This document shows, in pieces, positions 18,819-28,604 of a DNA stretch of 64,000 bases. Each line of letters starts with the position of its first letter. Within the stretch, counting starts at the first letter, position 1. The notes under the pieces were generated by a model. That model searched no databases. It was not told the origin of the DNA and saw nothing but the letters and a program-made list of their open reading frames with translations. The DNA is taken from NCBI RefSeq assembly GCF_029945535.1, contig NZ_JAQSCU010000010.1, positions 257,290-321,289 on the forward strand, in the 5' to 3' direction. A program made the translations under genes and the position numbers. The stretch is from Methylotenera sp. (GTDB taxonomy: Bacteria; Pseudomonadota; Gammaproteobacteria; Burkholderiales; Methylophilaceae).

Positions 18819-20273
18819 ATGTTACCTACCGTTGTTTTGGTTGGCCGACCCAATGTCGGCAAATCCACTTTATTTAATCGACTGACTAAAAGTCGTGACG
18901 CATTAGTCGCGGACTTGCCCGGGCTAACTCGCGACCGTCACTATGGCCGTGGAATCGGTGCGAGTCAGCCATACTTAGTGGTAGACACGGGTGGTTTTGA
19001 GCCGAACACGGATAGTGGCATTCTTAAGGCCATGGCGGTTCAAACACTCTTGGCGATTGATGAAGCTGATGTGATTATCTTTTTGGTGGATGGACGTCAA
19101 GGCGCAACACCGCAAGATATGGAGATTGCTAACCGTTTACGTAGAAGTAAATGTCCAGTATTGCTCGCAGTCAATAAAACTGAGGGGATGAACAAAGCCG
19201 TTGTTAGCGCGGAGTTTCACGAGTTGGGCTTAGGCGATCCATTGTCAATTTCATCTGCGCATGGCGAAGGTGTGAAAGATATTATCGACCTAGCGCTTGA
19301 AAGTTTTCATGAAGAGCAAGAAGAGCCAGAGTTAGACCAAACAGGTGAGAGAATACCTAAAGTCGCGATTGTAGGTCGTCCTAACGTAGGTAAATCTACA
19401 CTTGTAAATGCCTTGCTTGGTGAAGAACGCGTGATTGCGTTTGATGAGCCTGGTACCACGCGTGATTCTATCTCAATCGATTTAGAAAAAAACGGTAAAC
19501 ATTACACACTTATAGATACTGCTGGTGTGCGTAAGCGCGGTCGCGTACTTGAAGCAATTGAAAAATTCTCCGTCATTAAAACCATACAGTCTATTGAAGA
19601 AGCTAATGTGGTGATTTTGGTAGTGGATGCGCAAGAAGGTATCACTGAGCAAGATGCACACGTTGCTGCTTATATCCTAGATGCTGGTCGTGCGCTGGTT
19701 GTGGCTATCAATAAATGGGATGGCTTGAAAGAAGAAGAGCGCGATTGGGTTAAACGCGAAATCGACCGTAAGTTGATGTTTTTAGACTTCGCGGAGTTTC
19801 ATTATATTTCTGCGTTACGCAAAAAAGGTCTGCCAGAGCTATTTAAATCAGTCGATATTGCCTTTAAAGCGGCGTTTGCTAAACTTGCTACGCCACAACT
19901 TACCCGCGTGCTAATTGATGCCTTACAGCAGCACCAGCCGCCGATCAGCAAAGGCATTAGACCTAAGCTGCGTTACGCGCATCAAGGTGGTAGCAATCCA
20001 CCTATTGTCGTGGTGCATGGTAATCATGTGGATGGCGTAAAAGATGCTTATACAAGATTCTTAGAAAAAACTTTCCGCAGAACCTTCCAGCTATCAGGCA
20101 CGCCATTACGTGTGCAGTACAAGCAAGGTAGCAATCCGTTTGCTGAAGATGAAGACAAACGTAAACCTGGTGAAGGTATTGTGAGTATGCGTCGCCGTAA
20201 AACAGCACACCGTGCCGAATTAAAAGCGAAAAAAGACGTGGAAGATAAAGATAGAAGCGCCAAAAAGCGATAG
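18819..20273 (+). CDS. der: Ribosome biogenesis GTPase Der (EngA)
   Basis: Essential GTPase with two tandem G domains that acts in 50S subunit maturation. Walker A motifs GRPNVGKST occur near residues 8-16 and 188-196, with G3 DTGG and DTAG and G4 NKTE and NKWD. A C-terminal KH-like domain and a basic tail ([16 protein letters not shown]) follow. At 484 residues it is full length. In related genomes the next gene is hfq, here found about 20.8 kb away. Confidence 0.96.
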   Translation: MLPTVVLVGRPNVGKSTLFNRLTKSRDALVADLPGLTRDRHYGRGIGASQPYLVVDTGGFEPNTDSGILKAMAVQTLLAIDEADVIIFLVDGRQGATPQDMEIANRLRRSKCPVLLAVNKTEGMNKAVVSAEFHELGLGDPLSISSAHGEGVKDIIDLALESFHEEQEEPELDQTGERIPKVAIVGRPNVGKSTLVNALLGEERVIAFDEPGTTRDSISIDLEKNGKHYTLIDTAGVRKRGRVLEAIEKFSVIKTIQSIEEANVVILVVDAQEGITEQDAHVAAYILDAGRALVVAINKWDGLKEEERDWVKREIDRKLMFLDFAEFHYISALRKKGLPELFKSVDIAFKAAFAKLATPQLTRVLIDALQQHQPPISKGIRPKLRYAHQGGSNPPIVVVHGNHVDGVKDAYTRFLEKTFRRTFQLSGTPLRVQYKQGSNPFAEDEDKRKPGEGIVSMRRRKTAHRAELKAKKDVEDKDRSAKKR

Positions 20274-20328
20274 TCAGTTGATAGGTAACCTCTTAACTAA
20301 GTCGCGTAAGTGTTCGTGAAGATAATCT

Positions 20329-20814
20329 ATGATATACAAGCACAGAAGTAAGGTAGCGCACCTGCCACGTTGGCAATCATTAGCAACACATATCGTGTTC
20401 GTGATATGCGCAACTTCTGGTAGTTGGTATTTGTTAGCGCATGAGTTTCAAATCACCCCCATAGCCGTTGAAAATCACAGCATACTTATGGCACATGGTG
20501 TTGCCGCTTATTTTCTTGTATTACTATTTGGTGCTGTGATACCAACGCACATCAAAGCGGGTTGGAAAAGTAAGCGGAATCGTGTTTCTGGTGGTTTTAT
20601 GGTGACTGTGATGAGCTTGTTATTAATTTCAGGCTTGTTTCTATACTACGCGGATGAAACCCGAGAAATTGCTTTGTGGACGCACTGGATCGTTGGTGGC
20701 GTGTTGTTAGTCTTATTTCCCTATCATTTTATCGCTGGTCGTCGCGCTAATTATTTAGCACTTAAACGCGATAAGCATCAAAAAAGTCAGTCTAATTTTA
20801 TCAACCTAAATTAA
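20329..20814 (+). CDS. Four-helix membrane protein, possible b-type cytochrome
   Basis: 161 residues with four predicted transmembrane helices (about 17-37, 52-74, 87-107, 113-135). Histidines sit within or at the ends of the helices (His21, His56, His74, His119, His133), an arrangement reminiscent of cytochrome b561 / DUF4405-type di-haem proteins. Haem binding is inference and I cannot name the family with certainty. The C terminus is basic. It follows der by 55 bp on the same strand, and a bacterioferritin-like gene comes next. Confidence 0.65.
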   Translation: MIYKHRSKVAHLPRWQSLATHIVFVICATSGSWYLLAHEFQITPIAVENHSILMAHGVAAYFLVLLFGAVIPTHIKAGWKSKRNRVSGGFMVTVMSLLLISGLFLYYADETREIALWTHWIVGGVLLVLFPYHFIAGRRANYLALKRDKHQKSQSNFINLN

Positions 20815-20876
20815 CTAGCGTCATCAATTGTAGTTAATATCTAGTTTCGCTATATCCATACTGTTGATACTAAAAA

Positions 20877-20891
20877 TGCGAACTATTCGCA
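20877..20891. promoter_or_regulatory. Short palindrome upstream of the bacterioferritin-like gene
   Basis: TGCGAA-CTA-TTCGCA, a 6-3-6 perfect inverted repeat, lies 85 bp before the bacterioferritin-like start. It could be an operator or a small hairpin. It does not resemble a Fur box closely. Function is unproven. Confidence 0.25.
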
Positions 20892-20975
20892 ATTCTGCAA
20901 GCTATATTTATTTACGATACACTGTCTCCCTTAGAGCTTAAAAACTCAATTTTTACTAGATTCAGGAGAATAAAA

Positions 20976-21437
20976 ATGGCCGCAGATCACGATATTTCAA
21001 CCCCAGTAACCAAAGCATTAAATACAATTTTAGAGTTAGAACTCGCTGGCGTTGTGCGCTATACGCATTATGCATTAATGGTGTTTGGCTATAACCGCAT
21101 TCCTATTGTTTCCTGGTTGCGTAGTCAAGCTGCAGAGTCTCTGACCCATGCAGATAAGGCTGGAGAGTTGATCACGCATTTAGGCGCTCACCCATCACTT
21201 TCTATTGGGCCGCTACTCGAAACACATAACCATGATATTGGCGATATTCTGCGTGAATCGCTAGCACACGAAACTGTTTCTCTGAATGCTTATAAAGCCT
21301 TGTTGAAACTGGTTGAGGGTGACTCAGTGATGCTAGAAGAGTATGCACGTGAGATGATTTACCAAGAAGAGTTGCATCTAGGCGAAGTTGATAAAATGTT
21401 AAGAAAACCAGGAGAAATTGCTAAATTTCAAGGTTGA
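20976..21437 (+). CDS. Bacterioferritin-like ferritin-superfamily protein
   Basis: A 153-residue four-helix ferritin-like protein, probably for iron storage or detoxification. Di-iron ligands are placed as in bacterioferritins: Glu in ILELELAG, Glu and His in AESLTHADK, Glu in LAHETVSL and Glu/His in YQEELHLGE. The Met that binds haem in classical Bfr is not obvious at the expected position, so haem binding is uncertain. A strong ribosome binding site (AGGAG) precedes the ATG. It is monocistronic, with a convergent gene downstream. Confidence 0.85.
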   Translation: MAADHDISTPVTKALNTILELELAGVVRYTHYALMVFGYNRIPIVSWLRSQAAESLTHADKAGELITHLGAHPSLSIGPLLETHNHDIGDILRESLAHETVSLNAYKALLKLVEGDSVMLEEYAREMIYQEELHLGEVDKMLRKPGEIAKFQG

Positions 21438-21450
21438 GTTTAACCATGCC

Positions 21451-21798
21451 TCAAAGGTTGGGATGATTTTCTAAAGATTTGTTCTCAACTGGAAGCTCAT
21501 AAGGGTCTGCTACATACGCAGGCCCTTTCATCACAATCACCACTACGCAGCCAATCGCTACAGTGCCTATAAAGAACCAAAGGCTAAATAGCACGCCTAG
21601 GCACTGATAAATGATTTTTAGCTGCTCTGCATTTAAAGCGTCATTGAATAAATACAGTTTTAATATAATTGCACATGGAAAAAACGCACTAATAAAAAAT
21701 ATTCGCGGTATTTTTTTAAGTAAAACCCACTCTAAGCCAGAAGGCGATTGAGTAAATCCAGGTAATTTATTGAAATATCCCATGCTGATTTGGCGCAA
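21451..21798 (-). CDS. Small hypothetical membrane protein
   Basis: 115 residues with two hydrophobic segments (about 30-49 and 66-91), probably an inner-membrane protein. I do not recognise a family. It sits between bfr-like and bamD genes, starts 27 bp after the bamD stop on the same strand, and could be a distal cistron of bamD. No motif suggests a function. Confidence 0.6.
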   Translation of the reverse strand: MRQISMGYFNKLPGFTQSPSGLEWVLLKKIPRIFFISAFFPCAIILKLYLFNDALNAEQLKIIYQCLGVLFSLWFFIGTVAIGCVVVIVMKGPAYVADPYELPVENKSLENHPNL

Positions 21799-21825
21799 AA
21801 AATCTAAATACGTTCATTTAGATCA

Positions 21826-22635
21826 CTATTTTGTGTAGAGACTTTCCCAAAACTTCCACCAAACGCGTTCGTCAGCAGGGGCACCATTGCCTAGTAGCGC
21901 ACTATTCGGGTAGTTCGTTTCTAAAATGCGTACAGTATCCTTTTTAAGGTCATCTAAGCCCATTAAGTCGTAAGCGCTAATCATGGTGACCAATGCTTGT
22001 TCAACACCAGGTGTTTGTGGGTAGTATTCCAGCACATATTTGCAACGATTAATAGCAGCTAAGTAAGCTTGGCGCTTCATGTAGTAATTAGCTACATCTA
22101 ATTCGTGATCGGATAAGCTATTTGCCAAATAAACCATGCGTTGCGTGGCGTCTTTTGCATATTTGCTGTTTGGATAACGTGTGACTAAATCTTTAAATGT
22201 CACGAATGAATCACGTAGTGAGCGTGGATCGCGATCACTAATTTGTTGTTTTGTTAGTTTTTCAATGACACCACGTTCGTTAAATACGGCTAAGCCTTTT
22301 AGATAATAGGCGTAATCAACGTTAGGGTGATTGGGGTGTAATTTAATAAAACGGTCGGCCGCTGCAACACATAAAACTGGGTCTTGTTTTTTAAAGTGAG
22401 CATAGGCAGTTTCAAGCTGGGCTTGAGCTGCAAAGCGTCCATTAGGGTAACGAGACTCTAGCTTGCCAAAATAAACAATGGCTTTATCATAGTCTTTATC
22501 ACGCATTTTTTCTGAACCCATTTGATAAATGCGTTCTGCTGTTAAGCCTTTGGTATCATCCAGTTCTGTAGGTGCACCAAATATAGCGCAACCATTCATT
22601 AACAAGGCGAACATTAAAATTAAGATATACTTCAT
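21826..22635 (-). CDS. bamD: Outer membrane protein assembly factor BamD
   Basis: Essential lipoprotein of the BAM complex with five TPR-like repeats. The signal peptide ends in lipobox LMNGC (about residues 12-16). The body has typical BamD motifs (YFGKLESRYPNGRFAAQAQLETAYAHFK, FKDLVTRYPNSKYAKDA, ANYYMKRQAYLAAINR). Length 269 matches the family. It is divergent from rluD with a 40-bp gap, an arrangement widely conserved in proteobacteria. Confidence 0.95.
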   Translation of the reverse strand: MKYILILMFALLMNGCAIFGAPTELDDTKGLTAERIYQMGSEKMRDKDYDKAIVYFGKLESRYPNGRFAAQAQLETAYAHFKKQDPVLCVAAADRFIKLHPNHPNVDYAYYLKGLAVFNERGVIEKLTKQQISDRDPRSLRDSFVTFKDLVTRYPNSKYAKDATQRMVYLANSLSDHELDVANYYMKRQAYLAAINRCKYVLEYYPQTPGVEQALVTMISAYDLMGLDDLKKDTVRILETNYPNSALLGNGAPADERVWWKFWESLYTK

Positions 22636-22675
22636 GCCGAAACCTACTTTAAGAAATTAGTAATAATTATAACCG

Positions 22676-23767
22676 ATGACAGACGCTACTCCACAACCAC
22701 TTAATAATACTCTTACGTTGACTATTTCAAATGATTTAGGCGGGTTACGCTTAGATGTTGCATTGCAACGCATGTTGCCCGAACACTCACGTTCACGCTT
22801 ACAAACTTGGATTAAAGAAGGCTTAGTCACTGTAGACCAATTGCCTAGTACTTCCAAAACCAAAGTGTGGGGGGGCGAACAGATTGTTGTGCAGGTACAA
22901 GCCAAGCCAGAAAATTACGCTTATGTCGCAGAAGACATTCCGCTGGATATTGTATTTGAAGATGATCATATCATGATCATTAATAAACCTGCCGGCATGG
23001 TGGTTCATCCTGCGGCGGGTAATTGGGGCGGTACGCTGCTTAATGCGTTGTTATTTCATGCGCCAGAATTAAAAGATGTACCACGTGCGGGTATTGTTCA
23101 CAGGCTAGACAAAGACACCAGCGGTATTTTGGTAGTGGCAAAAACTTTAGCTGCACAAACTAATTTAGTGCGTCAGTTGCAGGCAAGAACCGTTAAACGC
23201 GAATATCGCGCGATTGTATGGGGTCAGTTGTGGCGTAATGGCGTGGTAGATCAAGCGATTGGTCGCGATCCACGTTCACGTACCAAAATGGCGCTAAACC
23301 GTATGGGTAAGCCAGCCATTACGCGTTATGAAATATTAGAGCGTTTTTCAGTGCAAACTTATTTGCGTTGTAATCTGGAAACAGGTCGTACCCATCAAAT
23401 TCGTGTGCATATGCAGTCTTTGAAAGCGCCTATCGTCGGCGACCCTGTGTATGGTTTCCGCGGCATCATTCCTATTCGTGTGATGACACAAACTTTACGT
23501 GATGAAGTCAGTCAATTCAACAGGCAAGCATTACATGCCATTAAGCTTGGCTTGATGCATCCAGCGACCAATGAATTTATGGAATGGCAAATTGAGCTGG
23601 CAGATGACATGAAAGCCTTGCTGGAAGCCATGCGCCATGAAGATCCGCGTAATGAAGACGAAGAAGAGTTTGAGTTTAGTTCTGAGCCTTATCTTTCTGA
23701 TGAAGATTATGAGGACGACGAAGACTTTGATGACGATGATGATTTGGAGCTCGAAGACGAGGAGTAA
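22676..23767 (+). CDS. rluD: 23S rRNA pseudouridine(1911/1915/1917) synthase RluD with acidic C-terminal tail
   Basis: Makes pseudouridines in helix 69 of 23S rRNA. An N-terminal S4-like domain (about 15-75) is followed by the catalytic domain with HRLDKDTSG; Asp145 is the nucleophile. RTHQIRVHMQSL completes the core. The last 42 residues (322-363) contain 27 Asp/Glu and look disordered, an extension absent from the Escherichia coli enzyme. It is divergent from bamD and 5 bp before pgeF, the usual order. Confidence 0.94.
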   Translation: MTDATPQPLNNTLTLTISNDLGGLRLDVALQRMLPEHSRSRLQTWIKEGLVTVDQLPSTSKTKVWGGEQIVVQVQAKPENYAYVAEDIPLDIVFEDDHIMIINKPAGMVVHPAAGNWGGTLLNALLFHAPELKDVPRAGIVHRLDKDTSGILVVAKTLAAQTNLVRQLQARTVKREYRAIVWGQLWRNGVVDQAIGRDPRSRTKMALNRMGKPAITRYEILERFSVQTYLRCNLETGRTHQIRVHMQSLKAPIVGDPVYGFRGIIPIRVMTQTLRDEVSQFNRQALHAIKLGLMHPATNEFMEWQIELADDMKALLEAMRHEDPRNEDEEEFEFSSEPYLSDEDYEDDEDFDDDDDLELEDEE

Positions 23768-23772
23768 ATACC

Positions 23773-24540
23773 ATGTCTGATTTACAGTTTATTATTCCAA
23801 ATTGGCCAGCACCTAACAATGTAAAAGCGCTGCAAACCACGCGCAATGGTGGTGTGAGTCAGTCGCCCTATGCTAGCTTGAATTTTGGTGCACACGTCAA
23901 TGATGATGGGATTGCTGTTGCCAAAAATCGTCAACTATTAAGCCCTTATTTACCAAGTGAGCCTGTGTGGGTAAATCAGGTACACGGTGTTGAAGTGATA
24001 GATGCAGCGCAAAGCACCTGCTTGCAAGACGCCGATGCTTCTTTTACTACTCAGGCTAACGTGGTTTGCGTGACGATGACGGCAGATTGTTTGCCAGTGT
24101 TGCTTTGTGACAAAGCTGGCACAGTGGTTGCTGCTGTGCATGCGGGTTGGCGTGGTTTGTGTGATGGTGCTATTGAGGCGGCCGTAAATAAACTACCTGT
24201 TGAAAGAAGCGAGATTTTAGCTTGGCTTGGTCCTGCAATTGGCCCTGATGCTTTTGAAGTGGGTGATGAAGTGCGTCAGCAATTTATGCAACATGATAGT
24301 CAGGCAGAACAAGCATTCAAGCAGCATGGCAGCAAATGGCTTTGCAATATGTATTTAATCGCCCAACAACGCTTAAATAAACTAGGTGTAACGCAAATCT
24401 ACGGCGGCGGCGACCTGGGGCTTTACGATGAACTTAGTAGTGAACATTTCTGCACCTACACCGATGAAGCACGCTTTTTTTCATTCAGACGCGATAATGT
24501 TACGGGGCGCATGGCGAGTTTAATTTGGCTGGCTAATTAA
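23773..24540 (+). CDS. pgeF: Peptidoglycan editing factor PgeF (laccase-domain, YfiH family)
   Basis: A 255-residue multicopper-oxidase-like fold protein; YfiH/PgeF removes wrongly incorporated serine from peptidoglycan precursors, and some relatives act as purine nucleoside phosphorylases. Metal/active-site motifs are visible: the first His in WVNQVHGVEV, Cys in MTADCLPVLL, and the histidine in VHAGWRGL. LGPAIGPDAFEVGDEV is a family signature. It follows rluD with a 5-bp gap, so they form an operon. Confidence 0.92.
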   Translation: MSDLQFIIPNWPAPNNVKALQTTRNGGVSQSPYASLNFGAHVNDDGIAVAKNRQLLSPYLPSEPVWVNQVHGVEVIDAAQSTCLQDADASFTTQANVVCVTMTADCLPVLLCDKAGTVVAAVHAGWRGLCDGAIEAAVNKLPVERSEILAWLGPAIGPDAFEVGDEVRQQFMQHDSQAEQAFKQHGSKWLCNMYLIAQQRLNKLGVTQIYGGGDLGLYDELSSEHFCTYTDEARFFSFRRDNVTGRMASLIWLAN

Positions 24541-24546
24541 CAGCTT

Positions 24547-25347
24547 CTAACTCACTGTTGACTGGTAAATCACGCTACGCATACTTAATGCGCCCAACTC
24601 AAAATTTTCTGTTATAAACTGCATGTTGTCATCAGCGTGTTTAACGGCGGCTATGTAAAGCAGTGGCAAATAATGCTCATCAGTAGGCACAGCAAATCTT
24701 GCTGAGTCACCATCGCGAGAGATGTCTAATAAGGCGGCCTCATCTTCTAATTCCAAGGCTTTTTTAATGTAATCGTCAAAACTAATCACCCATTCAGGTG
24801 TTTTGCCTTGCATGTTGAGCTTGCCTAAATTATGCACAATGTTGCCGCTACCTATTATCATTACCCCTTGTTCACGTAGGCTTGCTAACTGCTTAGCCAA
24901 CTTAAAATGCCCGGAAAAGTCTAAATTTACATCTAAACTAAGCTGAAAAACGGGTACATCAGCCATAGGGAAAAGTGACTGTAGAACTGACCAAGCTCCA
25001 TGGTCTAAGCCCCAATCTAAGGTGCTTGTTACTTTATTGTTGGGAAATAAATCGCATACCATTTTTGCGTATTCTGGTGAGCCTGGCGCGGGGTATTCCT
25101 GAGCGAATAACTCTGCAGGAAATCCGCCAAAATCGTGTATGGTTTGCGGCTTTTCTACTGCACAAACTTGTGTGCCACGCGTTTGCCAATGTGCAGAAAT
25201 GCATAGTATCGCGTTAGGTTTGGGCAAACGTTTACCCAAAGCCAGCCAAGCATCGCGATATGGGTTGTCTGTAATCGCATTCATCGGGTTGCCGTGCCCT
25301 ATAAAGATGGCTGGCATACGCGTGATATTTTCTTGGTTTTTAATCAT
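24547..25347 (-). CDS. Extradiol ring-cleavage dioxygenase, 4,5-DOPA dioxygenase family (YgiD-like)
   Basis: LigB-type class III extradiol dioxygenase, 266 residues. The likely metal-binding histidines are in FIGHGNPMNAI (near residue 18), in HDFGGFP (near residue 71) and in HGAWSVL (near residue 120); GSGNIVHNLG is also typical. Family members cleave catechol rings such as DOPA, but the natural substrate in this organism is unknown. It converges on pgeF with a 6-bp gap and stands alone on its strand. Confidence 0.88.
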   Translation of the reverse strand: MIKNQENITRMPAIFIGHGNPMNAITDNPYRDAWLALGKRLPKPNAILCISAHWQTRGTQVCAVEKPQTIHDFGGFPAELFAQEYPAPGSPEYAKMVCDLFPNNKVTSTLDWGLDHGAWSVLQSLFPMADVPVFQLSLDVNLDFSGHFKLAKQLASLREQGVMIIGSGNIVHNLGKLNMQGKTPEWVISFDDYIKKALELEDEAALLDISRDGDSARFAVPTDEHYLPLLYIAAVKHADDNMQFITENFELGALSMRSVIYQSTVS

Positions 25348-25500
25348 ATAAATTTAATTGTGCTAATCGATTGATATACCAAATTATGTTGGGATGATAA
25401 CGGTTTTAACAAGCAATCAAGTACGACTAAGACTTTGCTTGAATATATTCAGTATAATGCACACTTCGTCAGTTGTTAAAATCACCTTATTTGAAACTCT

Positions 25501-26406
25501 ATGTTAAACCTAGCCATCAATTCTGCACCGCTATCTGTACTTAGTTGGATCGTTTTATCCAGCTTATTGGGCGGAGTATTGAGTGTTTGTTTGGCCGCAT
25601 TATTTGCGCTTAACGTGCGAACCTCATGGGTGCCCATGCTGGTGAGTTACGCCATTGGCGCCATGTTAGGCGCTGTGTTTTTAGAGATTTTGCCGCATGC
25701 GTTTAGTATTGCCGGCAGTGTAGAAAAAGTTTCCGCAACGCTGTTATTTGGCTTACTTTTATTTTTTGTCTTAGAAAAATTAGTCATCTGGCGCCATTGC
25801 CACGGCGACCATTGTGAAGTGCACGCGGTACATACAGAAGAAAATTGCCCTGTCACTCACCCAGAAAAAGAAGGAGGTGCTAAATATCGCGCAGTGACCG
25901 CGCAGCAGCCAACTATATTGCTAAGCGACGCGCATAGCCATGCTCACACACATGATGGTGGCAGAAGTGGCTTGATGATTATGATAGGCGACACCTTTCA
26001 CAACTTTATTGATGGTATTTTGATTGCTGCTGCATTTACGGCTGATATTAAATTGGGGCTTGTAACTGCAATAGCCATTATTGCGCATGAAATTCCACAA
26101 GAAGTCGGCGATTTTTTAATCTTGCTGCATTCAGGATATACGAAGAAACAGGCCTTAATTTTTAACTTGGTTTCAAGTGTCGCGACGATGGTCGGTGGTT
26201 TGATTGCTTATTATGCGCTGCAATATGTGCAAAGCTGGATACCTGTTATTTTAGGCTTGGCAGCTTCTAGTTTACTTTATGTCGCTGTGGCAGATTTGAT
26301 TCCAGGTTTGCATAAACGCACAGAATTAAAAGCGACGATCGCGCAAGTATTACTCATCTCGATTGGTGTCAGCACCATCTTGGTCGCCCACTTCTTCCTC
26401 GAGTAA
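25501..26406 (+). CDS. ZIP family divalent metal transporter
   Basis: A 301-residue integral membrane protein of the ZIP family, probably for zinc or another divalent metal. It has about seven to eight transmembrane segments, a His-rich cytoplasmic loop (about residues 99-160, with HCHGDHCEVHAVH and HSHAHTHD), and the core motifs HNFIDGILIAAAF and HEIPQEVGDF in helices 4 and 5 that line the metal path. Both motifs are intact. The stop region overlaps the 3' end of a gene on the other strand. Confidence 0.92.
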   Translation: MLNLAINSAPLSVLSWIVLSSLLGGVLSVCLAALFALNVRTSWVPMLVSYAIGAMLGAVFLEILPHAFSIAGSVEKVSATLLFGLLLFFVLEKLVIWRHCHGDHCEVHAVHTEENCPVTHPEKEGGAKYRAVTAQQPTILLSDAHSHAHTHDGGRSGLMIMIGDTFHNFIDGILIAAAFTADIKLGLVTAIAIIAHEIPQEVGDFLILLHSGYTKKQALIFNLVSSVATMVGGLIAYYALQYVQSWIPVILGLAASSLLYVAVADLIPGLHKRTELKATIAQVLLISIGVSTILVAHFFLE

Positions 26407-26577
26407 AGATTTTTGGTGTTTTTTAAAGCGTCTATGATTGACGCCTAATATCCACAATAACAACGCGCAGGGTAGTAACCCATAAAACACAAAGCTTAGC
26501 AGGCCTGCCGTGATGGTTTTTTCAGTCGCTGCCATTAGTACGGTGATGTAAAGCCAAGCAATTGCAATAATGTACAT
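26350..26577 (-). CDS. Small conserved hypothetical membrane protein
   Basis: 75 residues: an N-terminal hydrophobic segment (MYIIAIAWLYITVLMAA), a second one (about 24-46, GLLSFVFYGLLPCALLLWILG), then a basic and finally acidic tail. This pattern fits a small betaproteobacterial inner-membrane family that I recall as hypothetical. Its last 19 codons overlap the end of the ZIP gene in antisense by 57 bp. Function unknown. Confidence 0.6.
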   Translation of the reverse strand: MYIIAIAWLYITVLMAATEKTITAGLLSFVFYGLLPCALLLWILGVNHRRFKKHQKSLLEEEVGDQDGADTNRDE

Positions 26578-26742
26578 AATTTTTTTAAAAACTAAAACAT
26601 CGTCACTATACGTTGTTGCTAAAATTTTAAGCGCTCACATATAAAACATATGCATCGCACCTAAATTTTTTTAGCGCCTAGTCTAGTTTAGACGTTTTAA
26701 TTTTAGTGTCACCCTATTTAAATTTGAAATGTGAGTTTTAAA

Positions 26743-28080
26743 ATGAGTTTATCAAATCCAAAAGTTGGCTTCGTCTCTCTCGGTTGCCCTAAAGCGGGCT
26801 CAGATGCAGAGCGTATTCTCACCCAATTGCGTGCAGAAGGCTATGAAATTTCAGGCAGTTACGAAGATGCTGATTTAGTTGTGGTTAATACCTGCGGCTT
26901 TATTGATAGCGCGGTAGAAGAGTCACTAGATGCCATTGGTGAAGCGATTGCCAAAAACGGTAAAGTGATTGTGACTGGCTGCTTAGGCGCGAAAAAGGGC
27001 GTGGTCGAGGCTGCACACCCAAGTGTGCTAGCGGTTACAGGCCCACATGCTTTAGAAGAAGTGATGACGGCCGTGCATGCTAACTTGCCAAAATTACATG
27101 AGCCATTTATTGATTTAGTACCGCCACAAGGTATACGCTTAACGCCTAGTCATTACGCGTATTTAAAAATTTCAGAAGGCTGTAACCACCGTTGTAGCTT
27201 CTGCATTATTCCAAGTATGCGTGGCGATTTAGTCAGCCGCCCGATTGGTGAAGTGTTGAATGAAGCGGAAAACTTAGTTAAAGCGGGTGTGAGTGAGATT
27301 TTAGTCATATCACAAGATACTTCTGCTTACGGCGTAGATGTTAAATACCGCCCAGGTTTTTGGAATGGTCGTCCAGTGAAAACGCGTATGACTGAGCTTT
27401 GTCAAAGCTTAAGTGATTTAGGTGTATGGACGCGCTTGCATTATGTTTATCCTTATCCGCACGTAGACGAAGTAATTCCTTTGATGGCAGATGGTTTGAT
27501 TCTGCCTTATTTGGATGTGCCATTTCAGCACGCCAGTCCACGTATTTTAAAAGCCATGAAACGTCCAGCGCATGCAGAGAATAACCTCGCTCGCATTAAA
27601 GCATGGCGCGAAATCTGCCCAGATATTACCGTGCGTAGTACTTTCATCGCAGGTTTCCCAGGCGAAACTGAAGATGATTTCCAAATGTTATTAGACTTTT
27701 TAGAAGAAGCGCAGTTAGATAGAGTAGGTTGCTTTGCTTACTCTGCGGTCGATGGTGCAAAAGCCAACGAACTGCCAGACCAAGTGCCAGAAGAAGTGAA
27801 GCAAGAGCGTTTAAGCCGTTTTATGGCTGTACAAGAGCGAATTAGCGCGGCCAAATTACACAACAAAATCGGTAGCATTCAAACAGTTTTAGTCGATGAA
27901 ATTGTGCAGGATTCTGAGGGTAATATTGAAGCGATAGGTCGCACTAAAGCCGATGCACCAGAGATTGATGGCGTGGTGTATATGGAAGATGCCGATGGTT
28001 TAACGCCAGGCGATTTTGTTGAAGTTGAGATTTATAGTGCTGATGGACATGATTTGAGGGGCGGGCCACCGAGGGGTTAA
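26743..28080 (+). CDS. rimO: Ribosomal protein uS12 methylthiotransferase RimO
   Basis: Radical-SAM enzyme that methylthiolates an Asp of ribosomal protein S12. An N-terminal UPF0004 domain carries Cys in [14 protein letters not shown] and TGCLG for one 4Fe-4S cluster; the radical-SAM motif is CNHRCSFC near residue 147. A C-terminal TRAM domain follows. I use the ATG at 26743, preceded at 8 bp by GAG; a GTG at 26731 in the same frame would add four residues. It ends 2 bp before the next gene. Confidence 0.94.
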   Translation: MSLSNPKVGFVSLGCPKAGSDAERILTQLRAEGYEISGSYEDADLVVVNTCGFIDSAVEESLDAIGEAIAKNGKVIVTGCLGAKKGVVEAAHPSVLAVTGPHALEEVMTAVHANLPKLHEPFIDLVPPQGIRLTPSHYAYLKISEGCNHRCSFCIIPSMRGDLVSRPIGEVLNEAENLVKAGVSEILVISQDTSAYGVDVKYRPGFWNGRPVKTRMTELCQSLSDLGVWTRLHYVYPYPHVDEVIPLMADGLILPYLDVPFQHASPRILKAMKRPAHAENNLARIKAWREICPDITVRSTFIAGFPGETEDDFQMLLDFLEEAQLDRVGCFAYSAVDGAKANELPDQVPEEVKQERLSRFMAVQERISAAKLHNKIGSIQTVLVDEIVQDSEGNIEAIGRTKADAPEIDGVVYMEDADGLTPGDFVEVEIYSADGHDLRGGPPRG

Positions 28081-28082
28081 TT

Positions 28083-28604
28083 ATGCCTAAAGTTTTCTAT
28101 CTTGCTTATGGTTCAAATCTGCATCCTCTCAGACTTCAAGAGCGTGTTCCGTCAGCTAGAGTTGTAGGGGTGATTGAGTTGTCTGGGTATCAATTGGTGT
28201 TTCATAAACAGAGTAATGATGATTCTGGAAAATGTCTTTTAAGTAAAACACTAGATATTTTGTGTAAGATTTATGTAGTACTTTATGAGTTTGATATATC
28301 CCATAAGGCAGCACTTGATGAAGCTGAAGGTATTGGCAATGGATATGATGAAGAACTGATGAGTGTTACTTTAGATGGAAGTGATTACAGAGCTTACATC
28401 TATATGGCTTCTATAACACACATAAATTCAGCACTTATTCCGTACACTTGGTATAAAAACCTCGTTATTGCTGGAGCTCGTTTTCATAATTTCCCAGTTG
28501 ATTATATTGAAAGTATCGAATCTGTCCCTTCAAGAGAAGACTTAAATGAATCTAGGCAAACAAAAAATCAGAATTTACTTGAGCGAATGTTTACTTATCA
28601 ATAA
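28083..28604 (+). CDS. Gamma-glutamylcyclotransferase-like protein
   Basis: 173 residues of the GGCT/AIG2 fold. The substrate-binding signature YGSNLHPLRLQER is at residues 9-21 and the likely catalytic Glu is in DEAEGIG (near residue 81). Family enzymes release 5-oxoproline from gamma-glutamyl peptides. The gene starts 2 bp after rimO, yet has more AT-rich codons than rimO and is followed at once by a repeat element, so it may be a later arrival. Substrate unknown. Confidence 0.82.
   Translation: MPKVFYLAYGSNLHPLRLQERVPSARVVGVIELSGYQLVFHKQSNDDSGKCLLSKTLDILCKIYVVLYEFDISHKAALDEAEGIGNGYDEELMSVTLDGSDYRAYIYMASITHINSALIPYTWYKNLVIAGARFHNFPVDYIESIESVPSREDLNESRQTKNQNLLERMFTYQ

Noticed and set aside
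28105-28135. GGTTCAAATC resembling a tRNA T-arm
   Set aside because: It lies in the coding sequence for YGSNLHPL of the GGCT-like gene and no acceptor or anticodon stem can be formed.
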